From: Streptomyces asoensis
GTDB taxonomy: Bacteria; Actinomycetota; Actinomycetes; Streptomycetales; Streptomycetaceae
Direction of reading: 5' to 3'
NCBI RefSeq assembly: GCF_013085465.1
Contig: NZ_CP049838.1
Coordinates: forward strand, 9,300,001-9,364,000
DNA length: 64,000 nucleotides
Part shown: piece by piece, positions 43,815 through 51,811 of the stretch
How the letters are laid out: the number at the start of each line of letters is the position of its first letter
Position numbering within the stretch: position 1 is the first letter of the stretch
Notes under the pieces: generated by a model
Database searches by the model: none
What the model was told of the DNA's origin: nothing
The model's input: only the letters and a program-made list of their open reading frames with translations
Translations under genes and position numbers: made by a program

Positions 43815-44672
43815 ATGTACGTGGTCTCATACTTCACCGACGCCGACGAGGCGCTCCACCTGGCCTGGAGCCACGACGGCGAGGAATTCGCGACGGTGAA
43901 CGCCGGTCGGCCCGTGCTGCGCGGCACGGTCGGCACCGGCAGACTCCGGGATCCGTTCATCGGGGTGGGGCCCGACGGCCTGTTCCACCTGCTGGCCACC
44001 GACGGCTGGACGAGCCCCCGCATCGTCCACGCCACCTCGGCCGACCTTCTCACCTGGTCGCCTCAGCGACTCCTTCCGGCGATGGCCGACGTGGCGGGAG
44101 CCCTCAACGCCTGGGCGCCGGAGTTCTTCCTGGACCGCGGGACCGGGCTGTACCACCTCATCTGGTCGTCGGTCGTCGAGGCGGGAGGCACCGCCGAGGG
44201 CCGTGACTTCGAGCATGTCGGCCAGAACCACCGCATCTGGCACTGCACCACCGAGGACTTCGAGACGTTCTCGGCCCCCGGGCTCTTCTTCGACCCCGGG
44301 CACTCGGTCATCGACGCCACCGTGCGGGAGTCGGACGGCGGCGGGTTCCTCATGGCCTACAAGGACGAACGCGGCACCAACGACCTCGCCACCGCCCACA
44401 AGGACATCCACCTGACCACCTTCGAGACCCCCGGCGGCCCGTACAGCGCCTCCACCGGGCCGGTCACCCCCTCAGTGGTGGAAGGGCCGTCGATGTTCCA
44501 CCGCGGCGGCGAGACGGTCATGATCTTCGACCACTACCTCGAGGGACGGTACGGAGCGGCCCGCAGCAAGGACGGCGTGGAGTGGAAGCCCGTCTCCCTG
44601 GCCCTGCCGCCGGGGATGCGCCACGCCTCCGTCCTCGAGACGCCGCTCCCGGCAGCACTCCCACTGCGGTGA
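43815..44672 (+). CDS. GH43-like five-bladed beta-propeller glycoside hydrolase
   Basis: A 285-residue protein without a signal peptide, so probably cytoplasmic and acting on imported oligosaccharides. Propeller motifs include LRDPFIGVGPDGLFHLLATD (Asp46), NAWAPEFFLD (Glu103 in the WAPE signature of GH43) and SVIDATVRESDGGGF (Asp167). GH43 enzymes release arabinose, xylose or galactose side groups. Start ATG 43815 has GGAAGGA about 10 nt upstream; ATG 43791 in frame is less likely. Placed directly after the ABC transporter. Confidence 0.75.
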   Translation: MYVVSYFTDADEALHLAWSHDGEEFATVNAGRPVLRGTVGTGRLRDPFIGVGPDGLFHLLATDGWTSPRIVHATSADLLTWSPQRLLPAMADVAGALNAWAPEFFLDRGTGLYHLIWSSVVEAGGTAEGRDFEHVGQNHRIWHCTTEDFETFSAPGLFFDPGHSVIDATVRESDGGGFLMAYKDERGTNDLATAHKDIHLTTFETPGGPYSASTGPVTPSVVEGPSMFHRGGETVMIFDHYLEGRYGAARSKDGVEWKPVSLALPPGMRHASVLETPLPAALPLR

Positions 44673-44804
44673 GGGGCCGGGCGGCGTGACGCTCCCGCCA
44701 CAGACTCCGGGCTTCGGGCGTATCCGCTTCGGCCGGCCCGGTGCAGGACATCCGTGCCGCATCCCGCGGTGCGGAGGACACTTCACCCACCAAGGAGCGT
44801 CGCG

Positions 44805-47285
44805 ATGAAGCGTCGCAGATCGGATCGCCCGGGAGTCCGGGCATCCCGCGTCCTCGCCCTGCTCGCCACTCTGGCGGGCGCCCTCCTGCTCCCGGCCCAC
44901 ACCGCCCTGGCCGCGGGCACCACCCACTACGTCGACTGCTCGGCCGCCGCCAACGGCAGCGGCACCCAGGCCAGTCCCTGGAACGCGGTCGGCAGCGTCA
45001 ACGGCACCACCTTCGCCGCCGGTGACAGCATCCTCTTCGCGGCGGGCACCACCTGCACCGGGCAGCTCACCCCCGGCGGCTCGGGCGCGTCGGGCAGTCC
45101 CATCACCATGGGCGCGTACGGCAGCGGCGCCAAGCCGGTCATCGACGCGAACGGCGCCACGGGTCCGGTCATCCACCTGCTCAACCAGCAGTACTGGGAG
45201 ATCGGCGGCCTGGCGCTGACCAACGCGGCCACTTCGCCCGCGTACCGCTCCGGCGTCCTGGCCGAGAACAGCTCGGGCGGAGTCCTGCACCACATCCGGG
45301 TGCACGACATGAACATCCACCACATCAGCGGCTGGTCCGGCGGCTGGTATGCCACCAACGCGGGCGTCGGCGTCCAGACCGACCACACCACCCCGGTCTC
45401 CACCTGGGACGACGTGGTGGTCGAGAACAACACCTTCGACCATGTCGACCGCATAGCCGTCGCCGTCACCCCGGACGGGGACGGCCAGGGCACCGGCCTG
45501 ACCACGAGCACGGTCATCCGCGGCAACACCATGACCTACGACGGTGCCGACGACATCCTCGTCGTCAAGAACGACGGCGCCCTCATCGACGGCAACAAGG
45601 CCGGGTACGGCGGAGCGAAGAACACCTGCCCGCCCTCCGGCCAGTACTGCAACGGGGCTTCCGCCGGCATCTGGATGTCCGGCAGCTCCAACACGGTCGT
45701 CCAGAACAACGAGGTCTACTGCCACGTCAACGGCGCCGACGGCACCGGCTACGACGTGGACTGGGGCAACCACAACACCACCTTCCAGTACAACTGGAGC
45801 CACCAGAACCTCGGCGGCTTCATGCTGGTGATGCCGCCGTTCACCATCGCCAACGAGCCCACCTCGACCGTCCCCAGCGACGGCACGGTGATCCGCTACA
45901 ACATCAGCGAGAACGACGGCACCAACGCCGGCTGCCCCGCCGCCGGCACCCCGACCCACGGCACCGGCGTCTTCCACTTCGTCGGCAACATCCCCAACCG
46001 GAGCGGCAGTTCGGTCGCCGTCCCGCTCATCTACAACAACAGCGTCTACCTCGACAAGAGCGGCCTGAACACCCCGATCCTGTACTCGCGGCGGGGCGGC
46101 AGCGTCACCGGCACCCTCTCCTTCCGCAACAACGCGGTGTTCGACTACGGCACCGGCGGCTACTTCACCACCAGCTCCGGTTCCGTCTACGCCAACAACC
46201 TCTTCTACGGCACCCACCCGTCCTCCGAGCCCGCCGACGCGGCGAAGGTCGTCACCGACCCCGAGTTCCGCAACCCCGGCAACACGAACACCTCCTCGAC
46301 CTTCACCGGCGTCGACGCCTACCAGGTCCACCCGTCCTCGCCGGTGATCAGAGCCGGTGCGGTCATCAGCGGCAACGGCGGCAAGGACGCCTTCGGCAAC
46401 ACCGTCTCCGCGACGGCGGCGCCCAACATCGGCGCCTACAACGGCACCGGCGGCAACCTGGTCTCCAACGCCGGTTTCGAGACCGGCGCGCTCTCCCCCT
46501 GGACCCAGGCCAGTGGCAGCGCGTCCTCCGTGCCCGCCTCCAACGCCCGCACCGGCAACTACGCCCTGACCACCGCGGCCGCAGGCAGCGGCGCCAACCA
46601 GACGCTGACCGGTCTGACCCCCTCCACCACCTACCTGCTGACCGGCTGGGCCAAGGTCGCCAACGCCGGCGAGACCCTCGCCGTAGGCGTCAAGAACTAC
46701 GGCGGCACGGAGACCTTCACCAACATCGCCACCACTTCGTACTCCCAGGCCGCCGTCCTGTTCACCACCGGCTCCGCCGCCACCACGGCCACCGTCTACT
46801 GCTGGAAGAACGCCGGCGGCAGCGGCGCGGGCTACTGCGACGACCTCGCGGTCGAGCCCCTGACCTCGGCCGCCAACGCGGTCACCAACCCGGGCTTCGA
46901 GACCGGAGTGCCGGCCCCGTGGAGCCAGAGCACCGGGACGGCGTCCGGTGTGGTCGCGTCGAACGCCCGCACCGGCACGTACTCCCTGCGCACGGGAGTC
47001 AGCGCCAGCGGGGGCATCCAGACCGTCAGCGGTCTCGCCTCCGGCAGCAGTTATCTGCTGGCCGCCTGGGCCAAGGTGGGCACCGCGGGCGAGGAGGTCG
47101 CGGTCGGCGTGAAGAGCTTCGGCGGCACCGAGAGCTATCTGCGGGCCTCGACCACGTCCTACGTTCAGCAGCCGATCTTCTTCACGACGGGCGGTTCCAC
47201 CACGTCGGCCGCCGTGTACTGCTACAAGAACGCCGGCTCCTCGGCCGGTTACTGCGACGACTACACCCTGATCAAGCTGTCCTGA
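44805..47285 (+). CDS. Secreted right-handed beta-helix enzyme with two C-terminal carbohydrate-binding-like repeats
   Basis: An 826-residue exported protein. A signal peptide (VLALLATLAGALLLPA, cleavage after ALA near residue 39) precedes a parallel beta-helix of about 500 residues (pectate-lyase-like, with repeated NNTF/NNAVF/NNEV turns and a HIRVHDMNIHHISGW segment). Two homologous modules of about 138 residues follow (about 551-688 and 690-826), each opening with NxGFETG and ending with a xxYCDD segment, as in galactose-binding-like carbohydrate-binding domains. Start ATG 44805 with AAGGAG. The polysaccharide cleaved is not certain; pectic or related uronate polymers are likely. Confidence 0.85.
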   Translation: MKRRRSDRPGVRASRVLALLATLAGALLLPAHTALAAGTTHYVDCSAAANGSGTQASPWNAVGSVNGTTFAAGDSILFAAGTTCTGQLTPGGSGASGSPITMGAYGSGAKPVIDANGATGPVIHLLNQQYWEIGGLALTNAATSPAYRSGVLAENSSGGVLHHIRVHDMNIHHISGWSGGWYATNAGVGVQTDHTTPVSTWDDVVVENNTFDHVDRIAVAVTPDGDGQGTGLTTSTVIRGNTMTYDGADDILVVKNDGALIDGNKAGYGGAKNTCPPSGQYCNGASAGIWMSGSSNTVVQNNEVYCHVNGADGTGYDVDWGNHNTTFQYNWSHQNLGGFMLVMPPFTIANEPTSTVPSDGTVIRYNISENDGTNAGCPAAGTPTHGTGVFHFVGNIPNRSGSSVAVPLIYNNSVYLDKSGLNTPILYSRRGGSVTGTLSFRNNAVFDYGTGGYFTTSSGSVYANNLFYGTHPSSEPADAAKVVTDPEFRNPGNTNTSSTFTGVDAYQVHPSSPVIRAGAVISGNGGKDAFGNTVSATAAPNIGAYNGTGGNLVSNAGFETGALSPWTQASGSASSVPASNARTGNYALTTAAAGSGANQTLTGLTPSTTYLLTGWAKVANAGETLAVGVKNYGGTETFTNIATTSYSQAAVLFTTGSAATTATVYCWKNAGGSGAGYCDDLAVEPLTSAANAVTNPGFETGVPAPWSQSTGTASGVVASNARTGTYSLRTGVSASGGIQTVSGLASGSSYLLAAWAKVGTAGEEVAVGVKSFGGTESYLRASTTSYVQQPIFFTTGGSTTSAAVYCYKNAGSSAGYCDDYTLIKLS

Positions 47286-47321
47286 CCGCGACCGACAGCA
47301 CCGCAGGAAGGTTTCTGCGCA

Positions 47322-47351
47322 GCGGGCGGGTCGGTACACCGACCCGCCCGC
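47322..47351 (+). terminator. Strong terminator hairpin after the beta-helix gene
   Basis: GCGGGCGGGTCGGT (47322-47335) is perfectly complementary to ACCGACCCGCCCGC (47338-47351), 14 bp with a minimal loop, 36 bp after the stop codon. It separates the polysaccharide operon from the esterase gene. No T-tract. Confidence 0.8.
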
Positions 47352-47371
47352 GGGCCGTCAGGTGTCCGAAT

Positions 47372-47395
47372 AATTGTTGTCGAAATTGTTGACGA
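47372..47395. repeat. Tandem 12-bp repeat upstream of the tannase gene
   Basis: AATTGTTGTCGA (47372-47383) is followed at once by AATTGTTGACGA (47384-47395), one mismatch. This AT-rich pair lies about 80 bp before the esterase start, where the promoter should be. ATTGTTGACGAT-like sequences resemble GntR-type operators and also contain a TTGACG -35-like hexamer. Confidence 0.5.
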
Positions 47396-47473
47396 TCTCT
47401 CCGGTGTGGGCCACGCTGGCCGCTCGGTGGCGCCGTCGCCCATGGCGCGCCGCCCGTACCGAGAGGGGAACCC

Positions 47474-49249
47474 ATGCGTTGGTCCTTCGTCCGCGGTCGA
47501 AGGAGACCGGCCGCTGTCGCCGCCCGGGTGGCGGTGGTGGCGATGCTCGCCGCTGTCCTGGTACCGGTCACGAGCGCGAGCGGCGCGCAGGCACCGCACC
47601 GCGCGGTCACGGCTGACGGTCTGGCGGATCTGCCCGCGGTACGGCCCGTGGTGGACTGCGCCCGCGTGACCGGCCTCGACCTGGACGGGGTCACCGACGC
47701 GCCGGTCACGATCTCCTCGGCGACCGTCGTGACGACCGGAGCGGCCCCCTACTGCGAGGTACGGGGGACCATCGCCCCCGCGAACACCATTGTCATGCGC
47801 CTGCCGGTCAACGGCTGGACGCAGCGCTACGTCCAGACCGGCTGCGGTGGTCTGTGCGGAAGCGCGGCCATCAACTACGGCCAGGCGTCGACCTGTCCGG
47901 TCGTCGAGGACGGCACGGTCGCGAGTGCCACGACCGACATGGGCCACCAGGGCCAGAACGACGGCTCATGGGCGCTGGACAACCCGCAGGCGCAGATCGA
48001 CTTCGCCTACCGGGGTGTGCACGTCACGTCCCAGGTGGCCAAGGCGGTCATCGCGAGGTTCTACGGCAAGCGCCCCGCCTACTCCTACTTCACCGGCTGC
48101 TCCGACGGCGGCCGTGAGGCGCTCATGGAGGCGCAGCGCTACCCGGACGACTTCGACGGCATCGCCGCCGGCGCGCCCGCGAACAACATGGTCGTCCAGA
48201 ACACCTTCCACCACGCCTGGAACGTGCTGACGAACAAGGACGGCAACGGCGACTACATCCTCCTCGCCGACAAGCTGCCCCTGATCCACCGGGCCGTGCT
48301 GGCGGCCTGCGACGCGCTGGACGGCCTGACCGACGGGCTGCTCGACGACCCGCGGCGCTGCGGCTTCGACCCGAGGACGCTGGTGTGCGTATCCGGTCAG
48401 GACCCGTCGACGTGCCTCACCGCAGCGCAGGCCGCCGTGGTCCAGCGACTGCACGACGGCGCCACCGACGCCCAGGGCCGCAGGCTGGAGCTCGCCATCT
48501 CCCACGAGTGGGGCTCCGAACTGGAGTGGACCCTGTTCGTGCCGAAGACGCAGGGCGAGACGGTGGCGAGCGAGAACTTCGTGACGTCCTTCGCCCGCTA
48601 TCTGGCGTACCCGAACGCCCCCGACCCGGACTTCCGGCTCTCGGACCTCGACTTCACCGTCGAGTCGTTCTGGAAGACGGTCCAGTCCTCCAGCTATCTG
48701 GCGGCCATGGACCCCGACCTCGGCGCCTTCGAGAAAAGCGGCGGCAAGCTGCTCCTCTGGCACGGCTGGAACGACCAGCACATCTCACCGCAGGGGACGC
48801 TGGCCTATTACGACGCCCTGCGCGAGACGATGGGAGCGAGGACGGCCGACCGGTTCGCCAAGCTGTACATGTTCCCGGGGGTGGCGCACTGCGGGGGCGG
48901 TGAGGGGCCGAACACCTTCGACGTCCTCACCCCGGTGATGGCGTGGGCGGAGAGCGCCACCACGCCCGGGCGGATCGTCGCGTCCAACAGCACGAACGGC
49001 ACCGTGACGCGCACCCGTCCCGTGTACCCGTACCCCGAGGTCGCCCGCTACGACGGCACGGGCAGCGTCGACGACGCCGCGAACTTCGTGGCCCGCACCC
49101 CGTCGGCCCACCCGGCCGGCGACGCCTACGACTGGCTCGGCAAGCGCCTGTACTCCCATGGCTACCAGACCTGGTGCAGGGTCGTGGACGGCAGGCTGGT
49201 GTGCCGCCCGACCCGGACCTGGCTGACCGAGCGGGAGGGGGCCGCCTAG
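47474..49249 (+). CDS. Secreted tannase/feruloyl esterase family protein
   Basis: A 591-residue exported alpha/beta-hydrolase that cleaves galloyl or feruloyl esters of plant polymers. A signal peptide (AARVAVVAMLAAVLVPVTSA) precedes the mature part. The nucleophile is Ser210 in TGCSDGGRE; the Asp is probably in WHGWNDQHI and the His in FPGVAHCGGGEGP. The cysteine flanking the serine (Cys209) and a later Cys in AHCGG give the CS-D-HC disulfide motif of the family. Start ATG 47474 with GAGAGGGG. Upstream of an intradiol dioxygenase, suggesting use of the released phenolic acids. Confidence 0.9.
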   Translation: MRWSFVRGRRRPAAVAARVAVVAMLAAVLVPVTSASGAQAPHRAVTADGLADLPAVRPVVDCARVTGLDLDGVTDAPVTISSATVVTTGAAPYCEVRGTIAPANTIVMRLPVNGWTQRYVQTGCGGLCGSAAINYGQASTCPVVEDGTVASATTDMGHQGQNDGSWALDNPQAQIDFAYRGVHVTSQVAKAVIARFYGKRPAYSYFTGCSDGGREALMEAQRYPDDFDGIAAGAPANNMVVQNTFHHAWNVLTNKDGNGDYILLADKLPLIHRAVLAACDALDGLTDGLLDDPRRCGFDPRTLVCVSGQDPSTCLTAAQAAVVQRLHDGATDAQGRRLELAISHEWGSELEWTLFVPKTQGETVASENFVTSFARYLAYPNAPDPDFRLSDLDFTVESFWKTVQSSSYLAAMDPDLGAFEKSGGKLLLWHGWNDQHISPQGTLAYYDALRETMGARTADRFAKLYMFPGVAHCGGGEGPNTFDVLTPVMAWAESATTPGRIVASNSTNGTVTRTRPVYPYPEVARYDGTGSVDDAANFVARTPSAHPAGDAYDWLGKRLYSHGYQTWCRVVDGRLVCRPTRTWLTEREGAA

Positions 49250-49257
49250 CCGCGGGG

Positions 49258-49281
49258 CCGGCGTCCCGAAAGGGGCGCCGG
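49258..49281 (+). terminator. Hairpin with GAAA tetraloop after the tannase gene
   Basis: CCGGCGTCCC (49258-49267) pairs with GGGGCGCCGG (49272-49281), ten pairs with one T-G wobble, closed by a GAAA tetraloop. It lies 8 bp after the esterase stop, in the same direction as the downstream dioxygenase gene, so it may be a terminator or an intercistronic attenuator. Confidence 0.7.
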
Positions 49282-49291
49282 TGTTCCGGCG

Positions 49292-49354
49292 TCGGGGCTT
49301 CCCGCGCCGGTGGAGACTGGTCCGAGGACCAGACCGTCGGCCAGGAAGCCCCGA
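49292..49354 (+). promoter_or_regulatory. Structured leader upstream of the intradiol dioxygenase gene
   Basis: An 11-bp outer stem (TCGGGGCTTCC 49292-49302 with GGAAGCCCCGA 49344-49354) encloses a 4-bp helix (CGGT 49308-49311 with ACCG 49333-49336) and a 7-bp inner hairpin (CTGGTCC 49317-49323 with GGACCAG 49326-49332). It ends 6 nt before the AGGA ribosome-binding site of the gene at 49371. The nested helices suggest a cis-acting RNA element; no known riboswitch class is recognised. Confidence 0.55.
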
Positions 49355-49370
49355 ACCGCTAGGAACGACC

Positions 49371-50246
49371 ATGGACTTCACCGTCGAGACCGCCACCGAA
49401 GCGGTCGTGGACAGCTTCCGCAGCACCGAGGACCCCCGGCTGCGGGAGGTGCTGATGAGCCTGACCCGCCACCTGCACGCCTTCGTGCGCGACGTCGGGC
49501 CCACTCCGGGGGAGTGGGAGGCGGCGATCGACTTCCTCACCGCCGTCGGGCAGAAGTGCGACGACACCCGGCAGGAGTTCGTCCTGCTCTCCGACGTCCT
49601 GGGCGTCTCCATGCTCGTCGAGACGCTGAACGGAGTGGAGGAGGGAACAGAGAGCACCGTCCTCGGCCCCTTCCATATGACCGAGTCCCCCCGCAGGGAC
49701 CTCGGCGACAGCATCGACCTCCTCGGCACCGGCCGCCCCTGTGTGGTCTCCGGCCGGGTGCTCGCCACCGACGGCACCCCGCTGCCGGGCGCCGAGCTCG
49801 ACGTGTGGCAGTGCGACGAGGAGGGTCTCTACGACGTGCAGCAGCCCGACGTCCAGCCGCCGGGCAACGGACGCGGGCTGTTCCGCACCGACGACGAGGG
49901 CCGCTTCTGGTTCCGCACCGTCGTCCCGTCCCCCTATCCGATTCCCACGGACGGGCCGGTGGGCACCTTGCTGCGAGTCACCGGCAGGCACCCCTTCCGG
50001 CCCGCCCACGTCCACTTCATCGCGAGAGCCGAGGGCCATCGGCCGGTCACCACCCACACCTTCGTCGCCGACGGGCCCTACCTCGACTCCGACGCCGTCT
50101 TCGCCGTCAAGCAAGGTCTGATCACCGACTTCGCGGAGTCGCGCGACGAGCGCGCGGCCGAGCGCTTCGGAGTGACAGCGCCCTTCACCCACGCCGGTTT
50201 CGACATCGTCCTGGCGCCGGAAGTCACGGTCAACTGCCGCGAGTAA
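49371..50246 (+). CDS. Intradiol ring-cleavage dioxygenase (catechol or hydroxyquinol 1,2-dioxygenase)
   Basis: A 291-residue non-haem Fe(III) enzyme that opens catecholic rings between the hydroxyls (ortho cleavage). Residues 1-100 are the helical dimerisation domain (LHAFVRDVGPTPGEWEAAID). In the beta-sandwich domain the four iron ligands are visible as Tyr154 (EGLYDVQ), Tyr189 (SPYPIP), His213 and His215 (RPAHVHF). The long N-terminal domain fits catechol/hydroxyquinol enzymes rather than protocatechuate 3,4-dioxygenase; the YPIPTDGPVG stretch leans towards hydroxyquinol. Start ATG 49371. An iron box begins at its stop codon. Confidence 0.92.
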   Translation: MDFTVETATEAVVDSFRSTEDPRLREVLMSLTRHLHAFVRDVGPTPGEWEAAIDFLTAVGQKCDDTRQEFVLLSDVLGVSMLVETLNGVEEGTESTVLGPFHMTESPRRDLGDSIDLLGTGRPCVVSGRVLATDGTPLPGAELDVWQCDEEGLYDVQQPDVQPPGNGRGLFRTDDEGRFWFRTVVPSPYPIPTDGPVGTLLRVTGRHPFRPAHVHFIARAEGHRPVTTHTFVADGPYLDSDAVFAVKQGLITDFAESRDERAAERFGVTAPFTHAGFDIVLAPEVTVNCRE

Positions 50247-50262
50247 GGCAAGGCAAGCCTAA
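50244..50262. promoter_or_regulatory. Iron box (IdeR/DmdR1 site) upstream of the PPOX gene
   Basis: TAAGGCAAGGCAAGCCTAA matches the 19-bp actinobacterial iron-box consensus TTAGGTTAGGCTAACCTAA at most positions and keeps the inverted symmetry. Its first three bases are the stop codon of the dioxygenase gene, and it lies 58 bp upstream of the PPOX-type gene. Confidence 0.8.
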
Positions 50263-50320
50263 GTTAGATAATGTTCCCTGTGCAGTTATCTGCCGGACGC
50301 ATGCACATGGGGAGTCGGCC

Positions 50321-50884
50321 TTGCCGCACACGATCGATACCGCCGGGGCCGGACCGGACGCCGTGACCCAGAGGGGCTGGGTGGGGCTGGAGTCACGGGC
50401 AGAACTGCGCGTACTGCTGGGCGAGCCCTGGCCCGTGGTGATCGACAAGGTCCATGACCGGCTCACCGACCAGGACCTGGACATCGTCGCCCGCTCGCCG
50501 TTCTGCCTGCTGGCCACCTCCGACGCGCGCGGCAACTGTGACGTCTCCCCGCGCGGTGACGGTCCGGGTTTCACCCATGTCGTCGACTCCGGCACGATCG
50601 CCCTGCCCGACCGGCCGGGGAACCGGCGGGGGGACAGCCTCCACAACATCCTCGACAACCCGCACGCCGGGCTGCTGTACCTGATCCCCGGCGGCAAGGA
50701 GGTCCTGCGCGTCAACGGCCGGGCCCGCATCCTCACCGACGCCCCGTTCTTCGATGCCATGACGCTCGACGACCGACGGCCCACGCTCGCCCTGGTCCTG
50801 GAGATCGACGAGGTCTATCTGCACTGCCCGCAGTCGCTGCGCCGCTCGGGTGTGTGGAATCCGGCGTCGTGGCAGACCGGCTGA
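50321..50884 (+). CDS. PPOX/FMN-binding split-barrel protein, iron-regulated
   Basis: A 187-residue flavin-binding split-barrel protein of the pyridoxamine-phosphate-oxidase-like superfamily, resembling the mycobacterial MSMEG_1061 type. FMN-site segments include FCLLATSDARGNCDVSPRGD and GNRRGDSLHNILDNPHAGLLYLIPGG. Start TTG 50321 has GGGGAG about 6 nt upstream; there is no suitable ATG. An iron box precedes it and a siderophore transporter follows, so a role in releasing iron from ferric siderophores by reduction is an attractive inference. Confidence 0.82.
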   Translation: MPHTIDTAGAGPDAVTQRGWVGLESRAELRVLLGEPWPVVIDKVHDRLTDQDLDIVARSPFCLLATSDARGNCDVSPRGDGPGFTHVVDSGTIALPDRPGNRRGDSLHNILDNPHAGLLYLIPGGKEVLRVNGRARILTDAPFFDAMTLDDRRPTLALVLEIDEVYLHCPQSLRRSGVWNPASWQTG

Positions 50885-50917
50885 GCCGGGAGTCGGGCAC
50901 CTCTGATCGACTTGAAC

Positions 50918-50936
50918 TTAGGTTAGGCTAACCTTT
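50918..50936. promoter_or_regulatory. Iron box (IdeR/DmdR1 site) of the siderophore transporter
   Basis: TTAGGTTAGGCTAACCTTT matches the 19-bp consensus except for the last two bases. It ends only 5 nt before the GTG start of the ATPase gene. A -10-like TAACCT (50929-50934) inside it ends 7 nt before that GTG, so the promoter probably overlaps the box and yields a leaderless mRNA. Confidence 0.92.
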
Positions 50937-50941
50937 GTCGT

Positions 50942-51811
50942 GTGAGATCTGGTGAAGAAGCAGCCGGCACCCCGCGTCTACGCGGTCATGAACTGTCGGC
51001 CACGGGTGTGACCGTGTCGTACGACGGCGTCGATGTCGTGCACGACGCCTCGGTCGCGCTCCGGCCCGGTGAGGTGACCGTGCTGGTCGGCCCCAACGGC
51101 AGCGGCAAGTCGACGCTCCTGCGGACCATCGCCCGTTTGCAGTCGGCCCGCCACGCCACGCTCAGGATCGATGCCGACACCGACGGCCTCACCCTGACCA
51201 CCCGTGAGTTCGCGCGGCACGTCGCCCTGCTGACCCAAGGTCGCCCCACGCCCAGCGGACTGACCGTGCGGGACGTCGTCGAGTTCGGCCGCTACCCGTA
51301 CCGGGGCCGCTTCGGCCGGCCCGATCCGGACGCGTCGGCCGCGGTCGACCGGGCACTCGCGCTGACCGGTGTCACGGACCTCGCCGAGCGGGGCGCCGAC
51401 CACCTGTCCGGCGGGCAGCTCCAGCGGGTGTGGCTGGCCGGCTGCCTCGCCCAGGAGACCGGCGTGCTGCTGCTGGACGAGCCGACGACCTATCTCGACC
51501 TGCGCTACCAGATCGAACTCCTCGACCTCATCCGCGACCTGGCGGACGACCACGGGATCGCCGTCGGCGTCGTCCTGCACGACCTCGACCAGGCGGCGGC
51601 CGTCGCGGACCGGATCACGCTGCTCGAAGCGGGCCGGATCGTCGCCGACGGCCTGCCCGAGGACGTCCTCACACCGGAACGCCTGACGGCTGTCTACGGC
51701 ATCCGGATCGACGTCGAGACCGACCCCCTGACCGGCCGACTGCGCACCCGCCCGATCGGCCGCCACCACACTCGACACTCTCGAACCGAAAGGCTCGGCA
51801 CCACCTCATGA
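50942..51811 (+). CDS. Ferric-siderophore ABC transporter ATP-binding protein
   Basis: A 289-residue FecE/FhuC-type ATPase that drives siderophore import. Walker A GPNGSGKST, Q-loop in LLTQGRPTPSGLTV, signature LSGGQLQR, Walker B VLLLDEPT and switch His in VLHDLDQA are all present. GTG 50942 is chosen because the fold needs the following residues (ELSATGVTVSYDG); GTG 51008 is a weaker option. First gene of a three-gene operon (ATPase, binding protein, fused permease), repressed by iron through the overlapping iron box. Confidence 0.93.
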   Translation: MRSGEEAAGTPRLRGHELSATGVTVSYDGVDVVHDASVALRPGEVTVLVGPNGSGKSTLLRTIARLQSARHATLRIDADTDGLTLTTREFARHVALLTQGRPTPSGLTVRDVVEFGRYPYRGRFGRPDPDASAAVDRALALTGVTDLAERGADHLSGGQLQRVWLAGCLAQETGVLLLDEPTTYLDLRYQIELLDLIRDLADDHGIAVGVVLHDLDQAAAVADRITLLEAGRIVADGLPEDVLTPERLTAVYGIRIDVETDPLTGRLRTRPIGRHHTRHSRTERLGTTS

